The position numbers were made by a program, and so were the translations under genes. DNA of 62,234 bases from Mesorhizobium sp. CA8 (GTDB taxonomy: Bacteria; Pseudomonadota; Alphaproteobacteria; Rhizobiales; Rhizobiaceae). The notes under the pieces are model-generated. The model made no database searches. It was not told the origin of the DNA and saw nothing but the letters and a program-made list of their open reading frames with translations. The number at the start of each line of letters is the position of its first letter. The stretch's first letter is position 1. The stretch is taken from positions 1 through 62,234 of the forward strand of contig NZ_JAIUHG010000035.1 of assembly GCF_020164955.1 (NCBI RefSeq), written 5' to 3'. This document shows, piece by piece, positions 1-10,400 of this stretch.

Positions 1-728
1 ATCCGAGCAACCCTCGTCTTTTAATCGCACGAAAGGGCGGGCCACCGATCTCCGCCTCGGAACATGACGTCTAGACTCCGGTGGATAAACTCCCAGCCGT
101 AATTGAGCGACTGCTAATGTGATAATAGCTTGAGCAGCGCGGGGTACACACCGCCAATCCCGCATCTGGCCGATGCGGTCCGCTGATATCTCCCCAGTCC
201 CAGGCTGCACCGGCCGTCTTTTGAGGAGCCTAAGCCGCATCGCTCCTGGTGGTAGCACCGGCGATGCGAGTGAGAATTGCGGCGTCCGTCAACACCCAGG
301 ACGCCGCATGTCCCTGAGGGCGAATCCCCGACCGAGCAGCACCGTCACTGACCCCGAAATAATCCGCATCCCGGCGGATCAGCCGTGCTGATGGTGTGGT
401 TAATTAAAGGCACGCCGCGCTCGCTGCCACGAAACCGCGCCGAGCGTCAAATTGCTGACCTCTGTTTGCGTGAAATTACTGCCATTTCCCCACGGCATGG
501 AAACCCAATGCATGTTGCGGGCTCTTAGCGGATTTGTTCCGAAAGCACGCCAAGCGATATCGTCGCTAAGCCAATGGGTCAGTTGAATGAGCAACGGCTC
601 GGTGCGGCAAATATTTAAGTCCGCGATTCTGGACGACCACCACAAGCGTCGGTCCGTCGCTGATTTGAAGTCGTTAGAGCGCCGGGGCCCTGAGAAACGC
701 GAAAGCCAGTCCCAGCGAATCTTAAGGC
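1..728. other. No supportable gene (728 bp)
   Basis: Only short open frames occur here on either strand, none with a convincing ribosome binding site or recognisable protein. The longest, an 81-codon frame at 400-645 on the minus strand, shows no family signature I know. The stretch directly borders a degenerate tRNA and may be debris from an old integration, but no transposase or integrase motif can be read in it. Confidence 0.5.
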
Positions 729-813
729 TGCGATGATGGGATTCGAACCCACGAGAAGCTTTTGACCTCTACTCCCTTGGCAGGTAAGCCTTCGACCACT
801 CGGCCAGCTCTCC
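729..813 (-). pseudogene. Degenerate tRNA-Ser (GCU-like) relic
   Basis: Read on the minus strand it has a 5' acceptor half GGAGAGC, a serine-type D arm, a long variable arm and an intact T arm (GTGGG-TTCGAAT-CCCAT, 736-752). The 3' acceptor half (729-735) does not pair with GGAGAGC. The anticodon arm is damaged: compared from memory with a normal tRNA-Ser(GCU), about two bases are missing from the 5' stem, and the loop triplet reads GCC instead of GCU. It is therefore probably a dead tRNA copy, such as one left at an integration edge. A truncated tyrosine recombinase lies about 4.4 kb downstream. Confidence 0.7.
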
Positions 814-1232
814 GTAACGGCGCTGGATAGAGAAAGACGCCGGCACATCAACAAGCCGGGGCCACACCGGGGAGATTTTAGTAGAGCAGGCGCCGATTCT
901 TTGGCGGCGGCCTTCTGGCGACTCAGAGGCCACGCGCCAATTCACGCCGATGATTATCGGATTCGACCGGCTGCAACACGTCAATGGTTAATGAGAACTT
1001 TCGGAGTGAGGCAAAATCGTGACGTTTCTGCAACACACGCAAGGCATAGAACATGGAGGGACCCCTAGCCTTAACGATCATGGTTGAACGGCGCCGGCTC
1101 ATGGGTAAAGGTCACGTTCGAAGGAGCGGCGCGGTGCGCATCTTTTTCGGTAGTGGGGATGGGGCAGGGAACGCTGTCCTTCAGCAAAAAATACCCAGAC
1201 CCGTTTTTTAACTTTTGACTGGAGGTCAGAAA
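814..1232. other. Upstream region of the porin gene, no gene
   Basis: No protein-coding frame can be supported between the tRNA relic and the porin start. The last 90 bases are T/A-richer than their surroundings and end in a strong Shine-Dalgarno GGAGG (1221-1225). The porin promoter presumably lies here, but I could not place convincing -35 and -10 boxes. Confidence 0.4.
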
Positions 1233-2414
1233 ATGAACATCAAGAGCCTTCTTCTCGGCTCAGCTGCGGCCCTGATCGCAGTTTCCGGTGCTCGCGCCGC
1301 CGACGCGGTGACCGTCGCCGAGCCGGAACCGGCCGAATACGTCAAGATCTGCGACGTCTACGGCGCCGGCTACTTCTACATCCCGGGCACCGAGACCTGC
1401 CTGCGCATCGGCGGCTATGTCCGTTACGACATCGGCGTCGGCGACGTCGGCTCGTTCGACGGCGCGAAGGCGTTCGATCATCGGGATGGCGATGAGCAGG
1501 AAACGTTCTACAAGCAGGCCCGCTTCACGCTGAAGACCTGGACTGGCCAGGAGACCGAGCTCGGCACGTTGAAGACCTACACCGAGACCCGCTTCAACTT
1601 CGGCAATCACAACGACTACGGCTTCCGCACCGGTGCCGGCACATTTAATTACGCCCACAACAAGGGCGTTTCGCTGAACTTCGCCTGGATCCAGCTCGGT
1701 GGTCTCCGCGTCGGTAAGGACGAATCGGCCTTCGATACGTTCGTCGGCTACGCCGGCAACGTCATCCAGGATACGATCGTTCCCTATGGCGATTTCGACA
1801 CCAACGTCGTCCAGTACTACTTCGACGCCGGCAACGGCTTCTCGGCTGTCGTGTCGCTCGAAGAAGGCTCGGGCCTCAAGGGCACCATCGACAGCTACGT
1901 TCCGCATGTCGTCGGTGGCGTGAAGTGGACGCAGGGCTGGGGCGGCATCTCGGGTGTTGTCGCCTATGACAGCAACTACGAGCAGGTGACCGGCAAGGTT
2001 CGCGTGGACGTCACTATCAACGACCAGTTCTCACTGTTCGGCATGTTCGGCTACGGCAATGATGGCAAGCTGAACGACGATGCAACCAACGTTTTTGATG
2101 CCCACGGTCGCGGCTTCTACAAGCAGTGGGGCGGCAACTGGGCCTGGTGGGCTGGCGGCACCTACAAGTTCAACGAGAAGACCGCGTTCAATCTTCAGGT
2201 GTCGGGTGACGATGACAAGAACTACGGTGTAGCGGCGAACGTTGCCTACACGGTTGTTCCCGGCTTCACCATCACGGCCGAAGTGGACTACGATCACCTC
2301 GGTACCTTTGACTCGGCCTTCGCCAACAACAGCAATTCCCTCTACGGCAACTGGACCAATGCCGACAAGAAGAACAGCGTCGGCGGTCTCCTCCGCTTCC
2401 AGCGCGACTTCTAA
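1233..2414 (+). CDS. Outer-membrane porin, Omp2/Porin_2 family
   Basis: Encodes a 393-residue alphaproteobacterial general porin that would form a passive diffusion channel in the outer membrane. The protein starts with a Sec signal peptide (MNIKSLLLGS, then cleavage near ARA-AD). It continues with the cysteine-containing N-terminal stretch typical of the family (KICDVYGAGYFYIPGTETCL) and alternating beta-strand sequence, and ends in an aromatic-terminated strand (LLRFQRDF). The ATG at 1233 is chosen because GGAGG lies 8 bases before it; a frame-compatible TTG at 1215 has nothing comparable. The gene stands alone and is closed by a strong terminator. Confidence 0.95.
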   Translation: MNIKSLLLGSAAALIAVSGARAADAVTVAEPEPAEYVKICDVYGAGYFYIPGTETCLRIGGYVRYDIGVGDVGSFDGAKAFDHRDGDEQETFYKQARFTLKTWTGQETELGTLKTYTETRFNFGNHNDYGFRTGAGTFNYAHNKGVSLNFAWIQLGGLRVGKDESAFDTFVGYAGNVIQDTIVPYGDFDTNVVQYYFDAGNGFSAVVSLEEGSGLKGTIDSYVPHVVGGVKWTQGWGGISGVVAYDSNYEQVTGKVRVDVTINDQFSLFGMFGYGNDGKLNDDATNVFDAHGRGFYKQWGGNWAWWAGGTYKFNEKTAFNLQVSGDDDKNYGVAANVAYTVVPGFTITAEVDYDHLGTFDSAFANNSNSLYGNWTNADKKNSVGGLLRFQRDF

Positions 2415-2440
2415 TCGGCGCTGTCTGTAGGAAATAGAAA

Positions 2441-2467
2441 CCCGGCGGGCGACCGCCGGGTTTTTTT
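2441..2467 (+). terminator. Rho-independent terminator of the porin gene
   Basis: A perfect 8-bp GC-rich stem, CCCGGCGG / CCGCCGGG (2441-2448 and 2453-2460), with a 4-base loop, is followed by seven T residues (2461-2467). It lies 27 bases after the porin stop codon. Confidence 0.93.
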
Positions 2468-2546
2468 GTGAACAGAATGTCGTCAGATCAGACTGCTGCG
2501 GCGGTATTGCTATCGTTCACTGAACTGGCACAATAGAAAATTGCGG

Positions 2547-4223
2547 TCAGGTATCAGCTAGCTCGCCCAACGCTTCGATCAGGGGCTGGATCTCGCTTTC
2601 GTAATTCTTCCATCGCTTGACCGACGACTTGTAGATCGGCTGACGCACCTGCCAATTGCTATAGGTGTTTACTGAGCCAGCCCTGTCAAAAAAACGCAAG
2701 CAGGCATCGTCCCAGGGCAGCCCGAGGTAATCTATCAAGCGGCGCGACTGCTCCTCTTGATTTTCAATCAATGTCTCATACCGGTTTTCAAAGATGCGGC
2801 CAGGGAGGACCTTGCTCCAGTGCCGCGTCAGGCGATCGTATTCCCTGTAGTAGAGTCCTAGAGTCTGAAGATCGCCGCTGTAGCTGTGCGCTTTACTGAA
2901 TTGCAGGACGAAACAGGAGATACAATTGTCGATAGCGTCACGGCGACAGTGAACGATGCGCGCGTTGGGAAACAGGATGCCGATCAGGCCGATCAGCTCG
3001 AAATTGTGGGGCATCTTGTCGACGATTCGGAGTGCGTCGGGTGCTCGCTCACGCAGATAGGCGAGGTGCTCGTCTGCCAGTGTCCTGGTCAGATCGGGGG
3101 TCATTTTGGCAATCGAATTGCCGAGGTCTGCGCCGGTACGGGCCTTGAGCCCGAGTCCATTGGCTGTTCGCGCAAGCTTGCTGAGCTCGCCGGCGCCATG
3201 AACATGAGGATGGCTGGCGCAAATCTGCTCCGTCAGCGTCGTGCCCGAGCGAGGCATGCCGATGACGAATACAGGCGCCTCTGAGGGATTGCCATAGGCG
3301 GCCATTGAAGCCACCAGCTCGGGCGTGAAGGTTTCGATCATGACATCGACCCAGCGACGATAGCTTCCTATGTCGAATATTTGGCCCCCAGCCTGATTCC
3401 CTTGCTTGAAGTGGTCTATCGCGTCCTTGTAGCGACGGAGGTCGTTGAGAACCTTTCCGGCGGCGTGATGGAGCGCTGCCGCTTCCTCCGGCATATGGCT
3501 TGGGTCCTCAAGCTCCCTTAGGATCGCCGCGAGCTCCGGCGGCTCTTCCGTGTACTTACGTGTGTGTACAAGTGCGTTATAGGCTGCTGGCACCGCAATG
3601 CGCCGTCCTATCGCCTCTTTCAGATGAAGTGCGGCTTCATCCATTCGTCCGAGGCTTGTGAGCGCGCGAGGCAGCCCGATCCGGGCCAGAGGGTGATCTC
3701 GTTCGATCTTGAGCGCCTTCTCAAAAAGCGGCAGCGCCATTTCCCCCTTGTCAAACGCATTGTAAGCATCGCCCAAGGCGCAAAGAGCTTCCACCAGGTC
3801 CGGCTTCAATGCCAAAGCCTGCTGAATGTGCCTGATTGCCGGCGTAAATTCGCTAAGCTTCAGGTAGGCCTCACCGAGGCTAAGGTGGTAATAGGGATTT
3901 CGCGGCTCCGCTGCGACCGCACGGGCAAAGTACCGCAAGGCCTTCTCGTCGTCGTATCCGATGCCGAGGGTTCCCAGGATGTAGAAAGCCAAAGGATGGT
4001 TTGGCGTGCGCGCCAGAACCTTGAGACAGAGTTCCTCGGCCTCCGGCAATTGCTCGGCTTTTTGCAGCTCAAGCGCCTGTCTCAACAGTATGTCGTCGGC
4101 CTGATTACGGGGCGGACCGACCTTCGGCTGGGCTATGGGTGATGCAGCTTTCGGCGATACCGCCCTCGCCGAAGGCTGCGTCTTGAGGTGCTTTGCCCAG
4201 GCTGGCGGCAATCGATTGGTCAT
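2547..4223 (-). CDS. TPR-repeat sulfotransferase family protein
   Basis: A 558-residue two-part protein. After a Pro/Ala-rich N-terminus, residues about 45-240 form tandem TPR helices (for example LGEAYLKLSEFTPAIRHIQQAL). The second half is a PAPS-dependent sulfotransferase domain with the 5'-phosphosulfate loop GMPRSGTTLTEQ and the 3'-phosphate motif with RRDAIDNCIS. Known relatives transfer sulfate to glycans, lipids or tyrosines, and the TPR part probably binds a partner or substrate. The acceptor cannot be deduced. There is no signal peptide, so it is likely cytoplasmic. It is monocistronic and convergent with the porin. Confidence 0.88.
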   Translation of the reverse strand: MTNRLPPAWAKHLKTQPSARAVSPKAASPIAQPKVGPPRNQADDILLRQALELQKAEQLPEAEELCLKVLARTPNHPLAFYILGTLGIGYDDEKALRYFARAVAAEPRNPYYHLSLGEAYLKLSEFTPAIRHIQQALALKPDLVEALCALGDAYNAFDKGEMALPLFEKALKIERDHPLARIGLPRALTSLGRMDEAALHLKEAIGRRIAVPAAYNALVHTRKYTEEPPELAAILRELEDPSHMPEEAAALHHAAGKVLNDLRRYKDAIDHFKQGNQAGGQIFDIGSYRRWVDVMIETFTPELVASMAAYGNPSEAPVFVIGMPRSGTTLTEQICASHPHVHGAGELSKLARTANGLGLKARTGADLGNSIAKMTPDLTRTLADEHLAYLRERAPDALRIVDKMPHNFELIGLIGILFPNARIVHCRRDAIDNCISCFVLQFSKAHSYSGDLQTLGLYYREYDRLTRHWSKVLPGRIFENRYETLIENQEEQSRRLIDYLGLPWDDACLRFFDRAGSVNTYSNWQVRQPIYKSSVKRWKNYESEIQPLIEALGELADT

Positions 4224-4397
4224 CTCTCTTGGCTAGCAAAAGCGACAGCCGGAATCTAGACTCCATGCACACGAAGAATCTTGCACCCCTATAGCCGCCG
4301 CGGTAGCAAGAAACTCCATTTTTCCCGGGCCTCTGCCATGCTCCAATGTCCCCACCTACGCTGATCTTCGCCGCGGGTCCTGACTCGGTGTCATCCG

Positions 4398-5159
4398 TTG
4401 ATCCGAAAGAGCGACAGTGCGATCGTTATTACATCCTTCGAGTTTCGGGGCTGGGACATGGTTACTAGGCGCCGTCTAGCCAGAGCAGTTCACAACGTTA
4501 AACTTACGCGCCGCGAGGACCTTGAAACTCGACTGTACTCTGAAGTTCAGAGAATGCTGAAAGAGCATGATCCAACCATCCGTTTGCCTGCCGTCCGCAC
4601 TGCATCAAGGTTGGCCGCGGTTATTGCGGCTCAAATTGCTGTGCAGACTCAAGCTACCCAGCGTTCTTTTAAAACAATTGAGGAGGACCTTTCGGAATAT
4701 GCGACAGATTTTGTTAGTGGTCTGATTGACGAGACCACGAAGACTTTCAATAAGCGATTAAGCAAATTCCGCGCCAGACCTCCCCAATTATCGCTTGAGG
4801 CTACAATCGAATTAGCCGATGATTGGGCTGGCCCAGTAGCAGGACCTACTGAGATAGAAAGGTACTTTGGAATTCCACGATCCACGCTCTATCGATGGCA
4901 GAAACGCAACGAGGTGGTGTCGATAAACTCTCGAACGAGCAGCAAGCCAGTTTTCCCTTTGAAGCAGTTCGTTGACGGACGCCCGCTCAGCGGGATTGCG
5001 GAAATAATTTCAATTTTCGGCGATCAGCGCACTGCTTGGCTATGGCTGGTGACGCGACGGTCCGATTTCGGCGGGCAGACCGGCCTGGATCTCCTTCTGG
5101 ATCGAAAAGTCGATATGGTCACAAGCGCTGCCCGCGGCTCCACGCCATTTGAGGGTTGA
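4398..5159 (+). CDS. Orphan antitoxin-like protein (Xre/MbcA/ParS-type C-terminus)
   Basis: A 253-residue protein; an in-frame ATG at 4458 (MVTRRRLARA) is an alternative start giving 233 residues. The middle has a helix-turn-helix-like segment (EIERYFGIPRSTLYRWQKRN). The C-terminal part follows the MbcA/ParS toxin-binding pattern: FGDQRTAWLWL, then the GQTGLDLLL turn and VDMV. Such proteins normally neutralise a RES- or ParT-type toxin encoded next door, but no toxin gene is visible. Base composition is clearly more AT-rich than in neighbouring genes, suggesting acquisition. Its stop lies 5 bp from the stop of a truncated integrase on the other strand. Family placement is moderately secure; function is inferred. 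Confidence 0.6.
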   Translation: MIRKSDSAIVITSFEFRGWDMVTRRRLARAVHNVKLTRREDLETRLYSEVQRMLKEHDPTIRLPAVRTASRLAAVIAAQIAVQTQATQRSFKTIEEDLSEYATDFVSGLIDETTKTFNKRLSKFRARPPQLSLEATIELADDWAGPVAGPTEIERYFGIPRSTLYRWQKRNEVVSINSRTSSKPVFPLKQFVDGRPLSGIAEIISIFGDQRTAWLWLVTRRSDFGGQTGLDLLLDRKVDMVTSAARGSTPFEG

Positions 5160-5164
5160 CGAGA

Positions 5165-5833
5165 TCACGGCTTCGAGCTCTTGCCGCGCACCTCCACCAC
5201 TCCGCTCTCGTTGCGAGGAGCTTTGGCAGGCGTAGTCAGCAGGGACGCAAGCGCCGGGGCCTGTGGCGGGCGCGGCTTGTCGAGCACCATGACACAGCCG
5301 TCGAGATCATTGGTCGCCAGATGCGCGTAACGCATAGTCATCGACAGCGTCTGGTGACCCAGCCACATCTGGACGCGCCTTATGTCAATGCCACCCTGGA
5401 CGAGACGTGAAGCGCAAGTGTGACGGAGGATATGCGGCACCACCTGCTCGTCGGCGCCAAGACCGACTTCCGCCTTCGCCTCGTTCCAGATCGCGCGGTA
5501 CTGCGCCTGGGTCAGCATGGCGAACGGGCCTTTCGGCCGGCGCCCTTCCGTTTTCGGCGGCAGCTTGACCACCTCCTTGACCCGTTCGGTCATCGGGATG
5601 GTGCGGCTGCGGCCAGACTTTGTGATCCAGAGGCTGCCCCGGTGTTCCTGGATGTCATTCCAGATCAGGCCGAGCGCCTCGCCGAGGCGGCAGCCGGTAT
5701 CGACCAGGAAGACGGAGAGTCTGTAGGCATCCTCGCTGCGGCTCCTGATCGCGACGAACAGCCTCGCTTCCTCGTCCCTTTCGAGGAAACGAATCCGTCC
5801 CGCCCGCTCCTTCTGGCGGCGGAACTCCGGCAA
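5165..5833 (-). pseudogene. Truncated tyrosine recombinase (phage-type integrase)
   Basis: The 222-residue frame is the catalytic domain of a tyrosine recombinase. It has the first Arg in CRLGEALGL, the HxxR box HILRHTCASRL, the GH box WLGHQTL, and the nucleophilic Tyr in MRYAHL. The N-terminal SAM-like and core-binding domains (usually 80-150 residues) are absent. Upstream of RFRRQKERAGRI the frame runs into sequence with no recombinase similarity. The gene is therefore probably an inactive remnant of a mobile element, related to the AT-rich antitoxin-like gene beside it. Confidence 0.8.
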
Positions 5834-6815
5834 GCTGTGGATATCCCCATCTTAGCTTAGACAACCTTGGTTCTTGCGACTCGTTGTACCGAAAAATCAA
5901 GTTCTGAGAAGAAAAATCGCAAAGTGCTCGAACTCTTTCTGCTGTGATCGAGGCGCGCATCGCCGGACAAACGGTGGAGGCCTTGCCTATGACAGGGCCA
6001 GTTATCCTGCGAATCCGTAAATCCAGTTGAAGTGGGTTCCGCTTATCGAGAGCAGTGTCTCCTGGTCGACGGGACAGCACCCCCGTTGCACCAATGGCCC
6101 GTGGTCCGCACCACGGCAGCGGACCGCAAAGGGCCGATCACGCCTTCCATTCTGGGGCCTTGGCGAAGATGAGGTCGCTGACCCCAGTCACATACCTGGT
6201 CAGGCGCAGCCCGGGCGGCGACTCCAGCTTCTGACGACGCCAATTTGTCGATGCAGACGGGACCGGACGCGCCACAGTCCTCGCAGCTTATCACTACTCG
6301 CCCGCGAATGGCGTATCGCCTGAGCTGGTGCAAAACGTGCAAGGGTCGGCAATCAATGGGCTATGCGCTCTTTGCCTTTGCTCTTGGCTGGCTTTGCCAA
6401 AGGTTGTCGGCCGAGCCGCTCGCCTTCTGCCAACTCTGACCGCTTCGCGGCATAGTTTGGCGCCACCGTCGGGCAATCTCTCAAGCACAAGGCGAGAACC
6501 GTCGAACATCAGGCTGGTGCCAGTTGGGCCCGCATCGGTAGGAGCACAGCAACGAAGGCCGGAGCGGCGATGGAGATATAGGCCCGCCGACGTAACGTTC
6601 GCTTTGCACATGGCCGTCATCCCTACGGTTCCGTCGGCTAGCCAAAGGCGCAAGCGGTACCGAGAGCGACGCCAATCGGCGCATTTGACGGTCCGAGAGG
6701 CGAACAAGGACGGACGAATTCGCTCAGGCCAACGGGATTCCGCCTTGCGGGCCTGGTATTTGTCTGACATAATTTACCATGTTCTAATGTTGCAGTGAGT
6801 AAATGGGGCTCTGAG
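5834..6815. other. Non-coding or decayed stretch (about 980 bp)
   Basis: Several open frames overlap here on both strands, up to 158 codons, but none shows a recognisable domain, a Shine-Dalgarno site and sensible amino-acid composition together. A short minus-strand peptide near 6250-6340 contains a CxxC pair (SCEDCGAS), which could be a zinc-ribbon scrap. I read the stretch as decayed mobile-element DNA plus the promoter region of the operon starting at 6816. Confidence 0.45.
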
Positions 6816-7481
6816 ATGGCGAAGGAATCTTCGAGTGCCGCTTCTTCGGCAAATAAAGCGGATGCAAGTCTGATAGGTAATGCAGAGGGAAACGGGCTGA
6901 ACTTTATGGCCCCCCAAGGGCGCGAGGGCGGGCCTGGCGGTGACGCTCCAGGTGTCGATAAGATACGCGATCTTTTGTTCGGCAATCAGATGCAGGACTA
7001 TGATCGGCGCTTCTCCAAGCTTGAGGAACGGTTCCTGCAGCGATTCAAGGATGTCGAATCCGAAACTAAGCGCAATCTTGAAACCTACGAGTCGAATGCC
7101 AAGAAACAGGTCGACTCGCTGGCGACGCAGTTGCGCAACGAAAAGGATGCGCGCGCCGAGGCCGACAAGGAGATCGACCGCAATCTTCGCGATCAAAACC
7201 AGGCGCTCGAAAAGCAGGTGCGCGCCTTGTCGGATCAATTGAGCGAGCTCGAGCGCGAATTCGCGGATCGCATGAGCAGAAGCGACCATTTGCTGCGCGA
7301 GGAAATTAAGCAGAAGAACGAAAGCGCTCAAATGCTGATGGAGAAGATCTTTTCCGATCTCAGCAACGTCAAGACCGACCGGAATCTTCTGGCCGGCCTG
7401 TTCGTCGAGGTCGCGAAATGTCTCAACCAGGATCCCGTCGGCAGCAAGGGCAATTCGGAGCGTGGCTGGAAAGTGAGTTGA
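6816..7481 (+). CDS. Coiled-coil protein, first gene of the GTPase/OmpA operon
   Basis: About 221 residues from ATG 6816 (GGGG lies about 9 bases upstream; an in-frame GTG at 6795 is possible). The first 50 residues are Ser/Ala/Gly-rich and probably disordered. Residues about 55-190 are a charged heptad coiled coil with many Glu, Lys, Asp and Arg. The C-terminus contains the helix RNLLAGLFVEVAKCLNQ, which resembles the opening helix ALARLLVEIARNVD of the protein encoded 8 bases downstream, a hint of a shared interaction motif. No signal peptide or membrane segment is seen. I recognise no family; an adaptor or scaffold for the operon is an inference. Confidence 0.75.
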   Translation: MAKESSSAASSANKADASLIGNAEGNGLNFMAPQGREGGPGGDAPGVDKIRDLLFGNQMQDYDRRFSKLEERFLQRFKDVESETKRNLETYESNAKKQVDSLATQLRNEKDARAEADKEIDRNLRDQNQALEKQVRALSDQLSELEREFADRMSRSDHLLREEIKQKNESAQMLMEKIFSDLSNVKTDRNLLAGLFVEVAKCLNQDPVGSKGNSERGWKVS

Positions 7482-7488
7482 TCGGAAC

Positions 7489-10400
7489 TTGACGTCGAGC
7501 GTCGAACCAATCAGCCTATCTCAAAGACAAGCTTCGAACGATACCGGTATTGATCGCGAGGCTTTGGCCCGCCTTTTGGTGGAAATTGCCCGGAACGTCG
7601 ATCCGGACAACCATGCCCTTTACGAAGGCGTTCCAGCCGCCGACCATCGGCTGGAAATGCTCCGCCAGTTGCTGGTTGGCGGCGAAATCTCGGAGCTGTC
7701 ACGCGTTACGCACCTGCTCGACGAACCCGAGCAGCTTGCCACAGCAGTGGGCAACGTTCTGCCCGAAGCAACTGCGCGCGCGTCCCATGCGCAACTGGGC
7801 GAGGCCCTTGCTCCGGCTGTCGAGAGGGCCGCGCAGCGGTCCATCCAGAAGAACCCGAACACGCTGACGGATATATTGTATCCGGTGTTTCTGCCCGCCA
7901 TTCGCAAGTCGATCGGCGAAAAGATCGACCAGACTTTCCAGTCGTTGAATGAGTCTTTAAGGCATATATTCACATGGCATGGGTTGAAGTGGAGGTTTGA
8001 AGCCTGGCGAACGGGGACAAGCTTCTCGGCAGTTGTTCTCAAGCATTCTCTTGTCTATCGCGTCGAACATGTCTTTCTCATCAGCCGCGCTTCCGGGCTC
8101 CTGATTGCACATGTAACTTCCCAAGACGCAACCAGCGAAGACCCTCAACTGATTTCCTCGATGCTGAGCGCGATCCAGGATTTTGTGAAGGATTCTTTCA
8201 AAGAGAAGGAAAACAGCGGCCTCGACACCATCCGGTTCGGGGAACTTCGCCTCTGGTCGGAAGTCGGACAGTTCGCGACACTGGTTGCGGTGATCCGGGG
8301 AAATCCTCCGGAGGAACTGCATGAAGTCATCCGCGATGTACTGCTTCGCATCCATCAAGAATCCTCGCGAGCCCTGGAGCGGTTCGACGGCGACAGTTCC
8401 CAGTTGCCCGGCGTGGAGACGCAGTTGCAGACCTGCGTCGAACTGCAGCACAGGGATTCGAAAGAGGGATTTCCCTGGCTGGTGCTGACGGCGGTCCTGC
8501 TGGTTTTGATCGTGGCGGGCGGCTGGTCCTTTCTGTCCTGGCAATCCGCACATCGCTGGCAGACCTACCTGTCGCGGCTGGCAGCCCAGCCCGGCATCGT
8601 CATTTCGGACCAAGAAATCCGTGGCGGCGACTTCTATGTCGCCGGCCTGAGAGACCCGCTCGCCGCGGACCCGCGGTCGCTGCTGCCGGGAACGGAGGTC
8701 GATCCCGCCCGCGTTCATTCAAACTGGCAGTTCTATCAGAGCCTCGAGCCGCAATTCGTGCTGAAGCGGCTATCGGCGTCGCTGGCGCCACCGGATTCGG
8801 TACGACTCTCGGTCGTCGATGGTCGCATCGTCGCCGAGGGCGACGCGACCACCACGTGGATCGACCGGGCGAGGGCCGCTGCCCAGCAGCTTTCGGCAGG
8901 CGGCCCGGTCTTCGACATTTCCGGGGTCCGCGATGTGAGCGCCGAGGAGCGCTGGCAGGCCTACGTGTCGCAACTGGAGACCCAGCCTGGCATCATCGTC
9001 GCCGATCACAACGTGCGCGACGGCCAATTCTACATTACAGGTCTGAGAGACCCGCTTGCCGCCGACCCAAGGTCGCTGTTGGCGGGAACGCAGGTCGATC
9101 CCGCGCGTGTTCATGCAAGCTGGCAATTCTACCAGAGCCTTGAGCCGCAGTTCGTGCTTAAACGGCTGACGGCCTCGCTTGCTCCGCCGGATTCGGTGCG
9201 GCTTTCAGTCGTCAATGATCGCATCGTTGCCGCGGGCGTAGCCACCACCGCGTGGATCAACCGGGCGCGCGCGGCCGCCCAGCAGCTTTCAGCCGGCGGC
9301 CCGGTCTTCGACATTTCCGGGGTCCGTGATGTGAGCCCCGAGGAGCGCTGGCAGGCCTATGTGTCGCGCCTGGAGGCGCAGCCCGGCATCGTCGTCGCCC
9401 AACAGAATGTGCGCGATGGCCAATTCTATATTGCCGGCCTGAGAGACCCGCTTGCCGTCGACCCGCAGTCGCTGCTGTCCGGGACGCAGGTCGATCCCGC
9501 GCGCGTTCATGCCAGTTGGCAATTCTATCAAAGCCTTGAGCCGCAGTTCGTCTTGAAGCGGTTAACGGCGTCGCTTTATCCGATGGATAAAGTGCGACTT
9601 TCAATCGTCAAAGGTCGCATCGTTGCCGAGGGTGAGGCTCCCGACACCTGGATAGATCGGGCGCGCGTAGCGGCAAGACAGCTTTCAGAAGGCGGGCCGG
9701 AGTTCGACATCTCCAAGGTTCGTGATGTGAGCCCCGATGCACGCGCGGCGGAGCATTGGCAGTATTATGTGTCGCGACTTGAGGCCGAACCGGGAATCAT
9801 CGTCGCTCAGCAATCGGCGAGGGGCGGAGATTTCTACATTTCCGGTCTGAGAGATCCTCTTGCCGTCGACCCAAAAGCTCTGCTGTCCGGAACACAGGTC
9901 GATCCCGCTCGCGTTCATTCACAGTGGCAATTCTATCAGAGTCTTGATCCGAAGTTCGTGGTGAAGCGGCTGACGGCGTCGCTGTCCCCGCCGAAATCGG
10001 TTCGGCTCTCGATCGTCCAGGGTCGCATCGTCGTTGTGGGCGAGGCACCTGCCGGCTGGATCAGCCGGGCGCGGGCCGCCGCCGACCAACTTTCGGCGGA
10101 CGGAGTGGTTCTGGACCTCTCGCAGCTGAGCGAGCTAAACCTTGCAGAGCTTAATCAGTTGAGAGAGGCCATCCAGACGACCGATATTTTCTTCTCTTCC
10201 GGTAGAGTTGTCCCGGGACCGGAGCAGACGCCGGTGCTCGACAGACTGGCTGATCAGCTGAAGGAATTCGCAGAAAATGCCCACAAGGCAGGCGTGACGG
10301 CGCGGTTCATGTTGACCGGCCATTCGGACACAACGGGTCGCGAGACGGCCAACGCGTCGATCAGCGCCGCCCGCGCCGAGACAGTTCGCGCGCTTCTCAA

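Noticed and set aside
400..645. 81-codon minus-strand frame
   Set aside because: No Shine-Dalgarno site, no known motif, isolated in a gene-free stretch.
6294..6798. Two overlapping frames of about 157 codons on opposite strands
   Set aside because: Neither has a plausible composition, ribosome site or family signature; both look like chance frames in decayed DNA.
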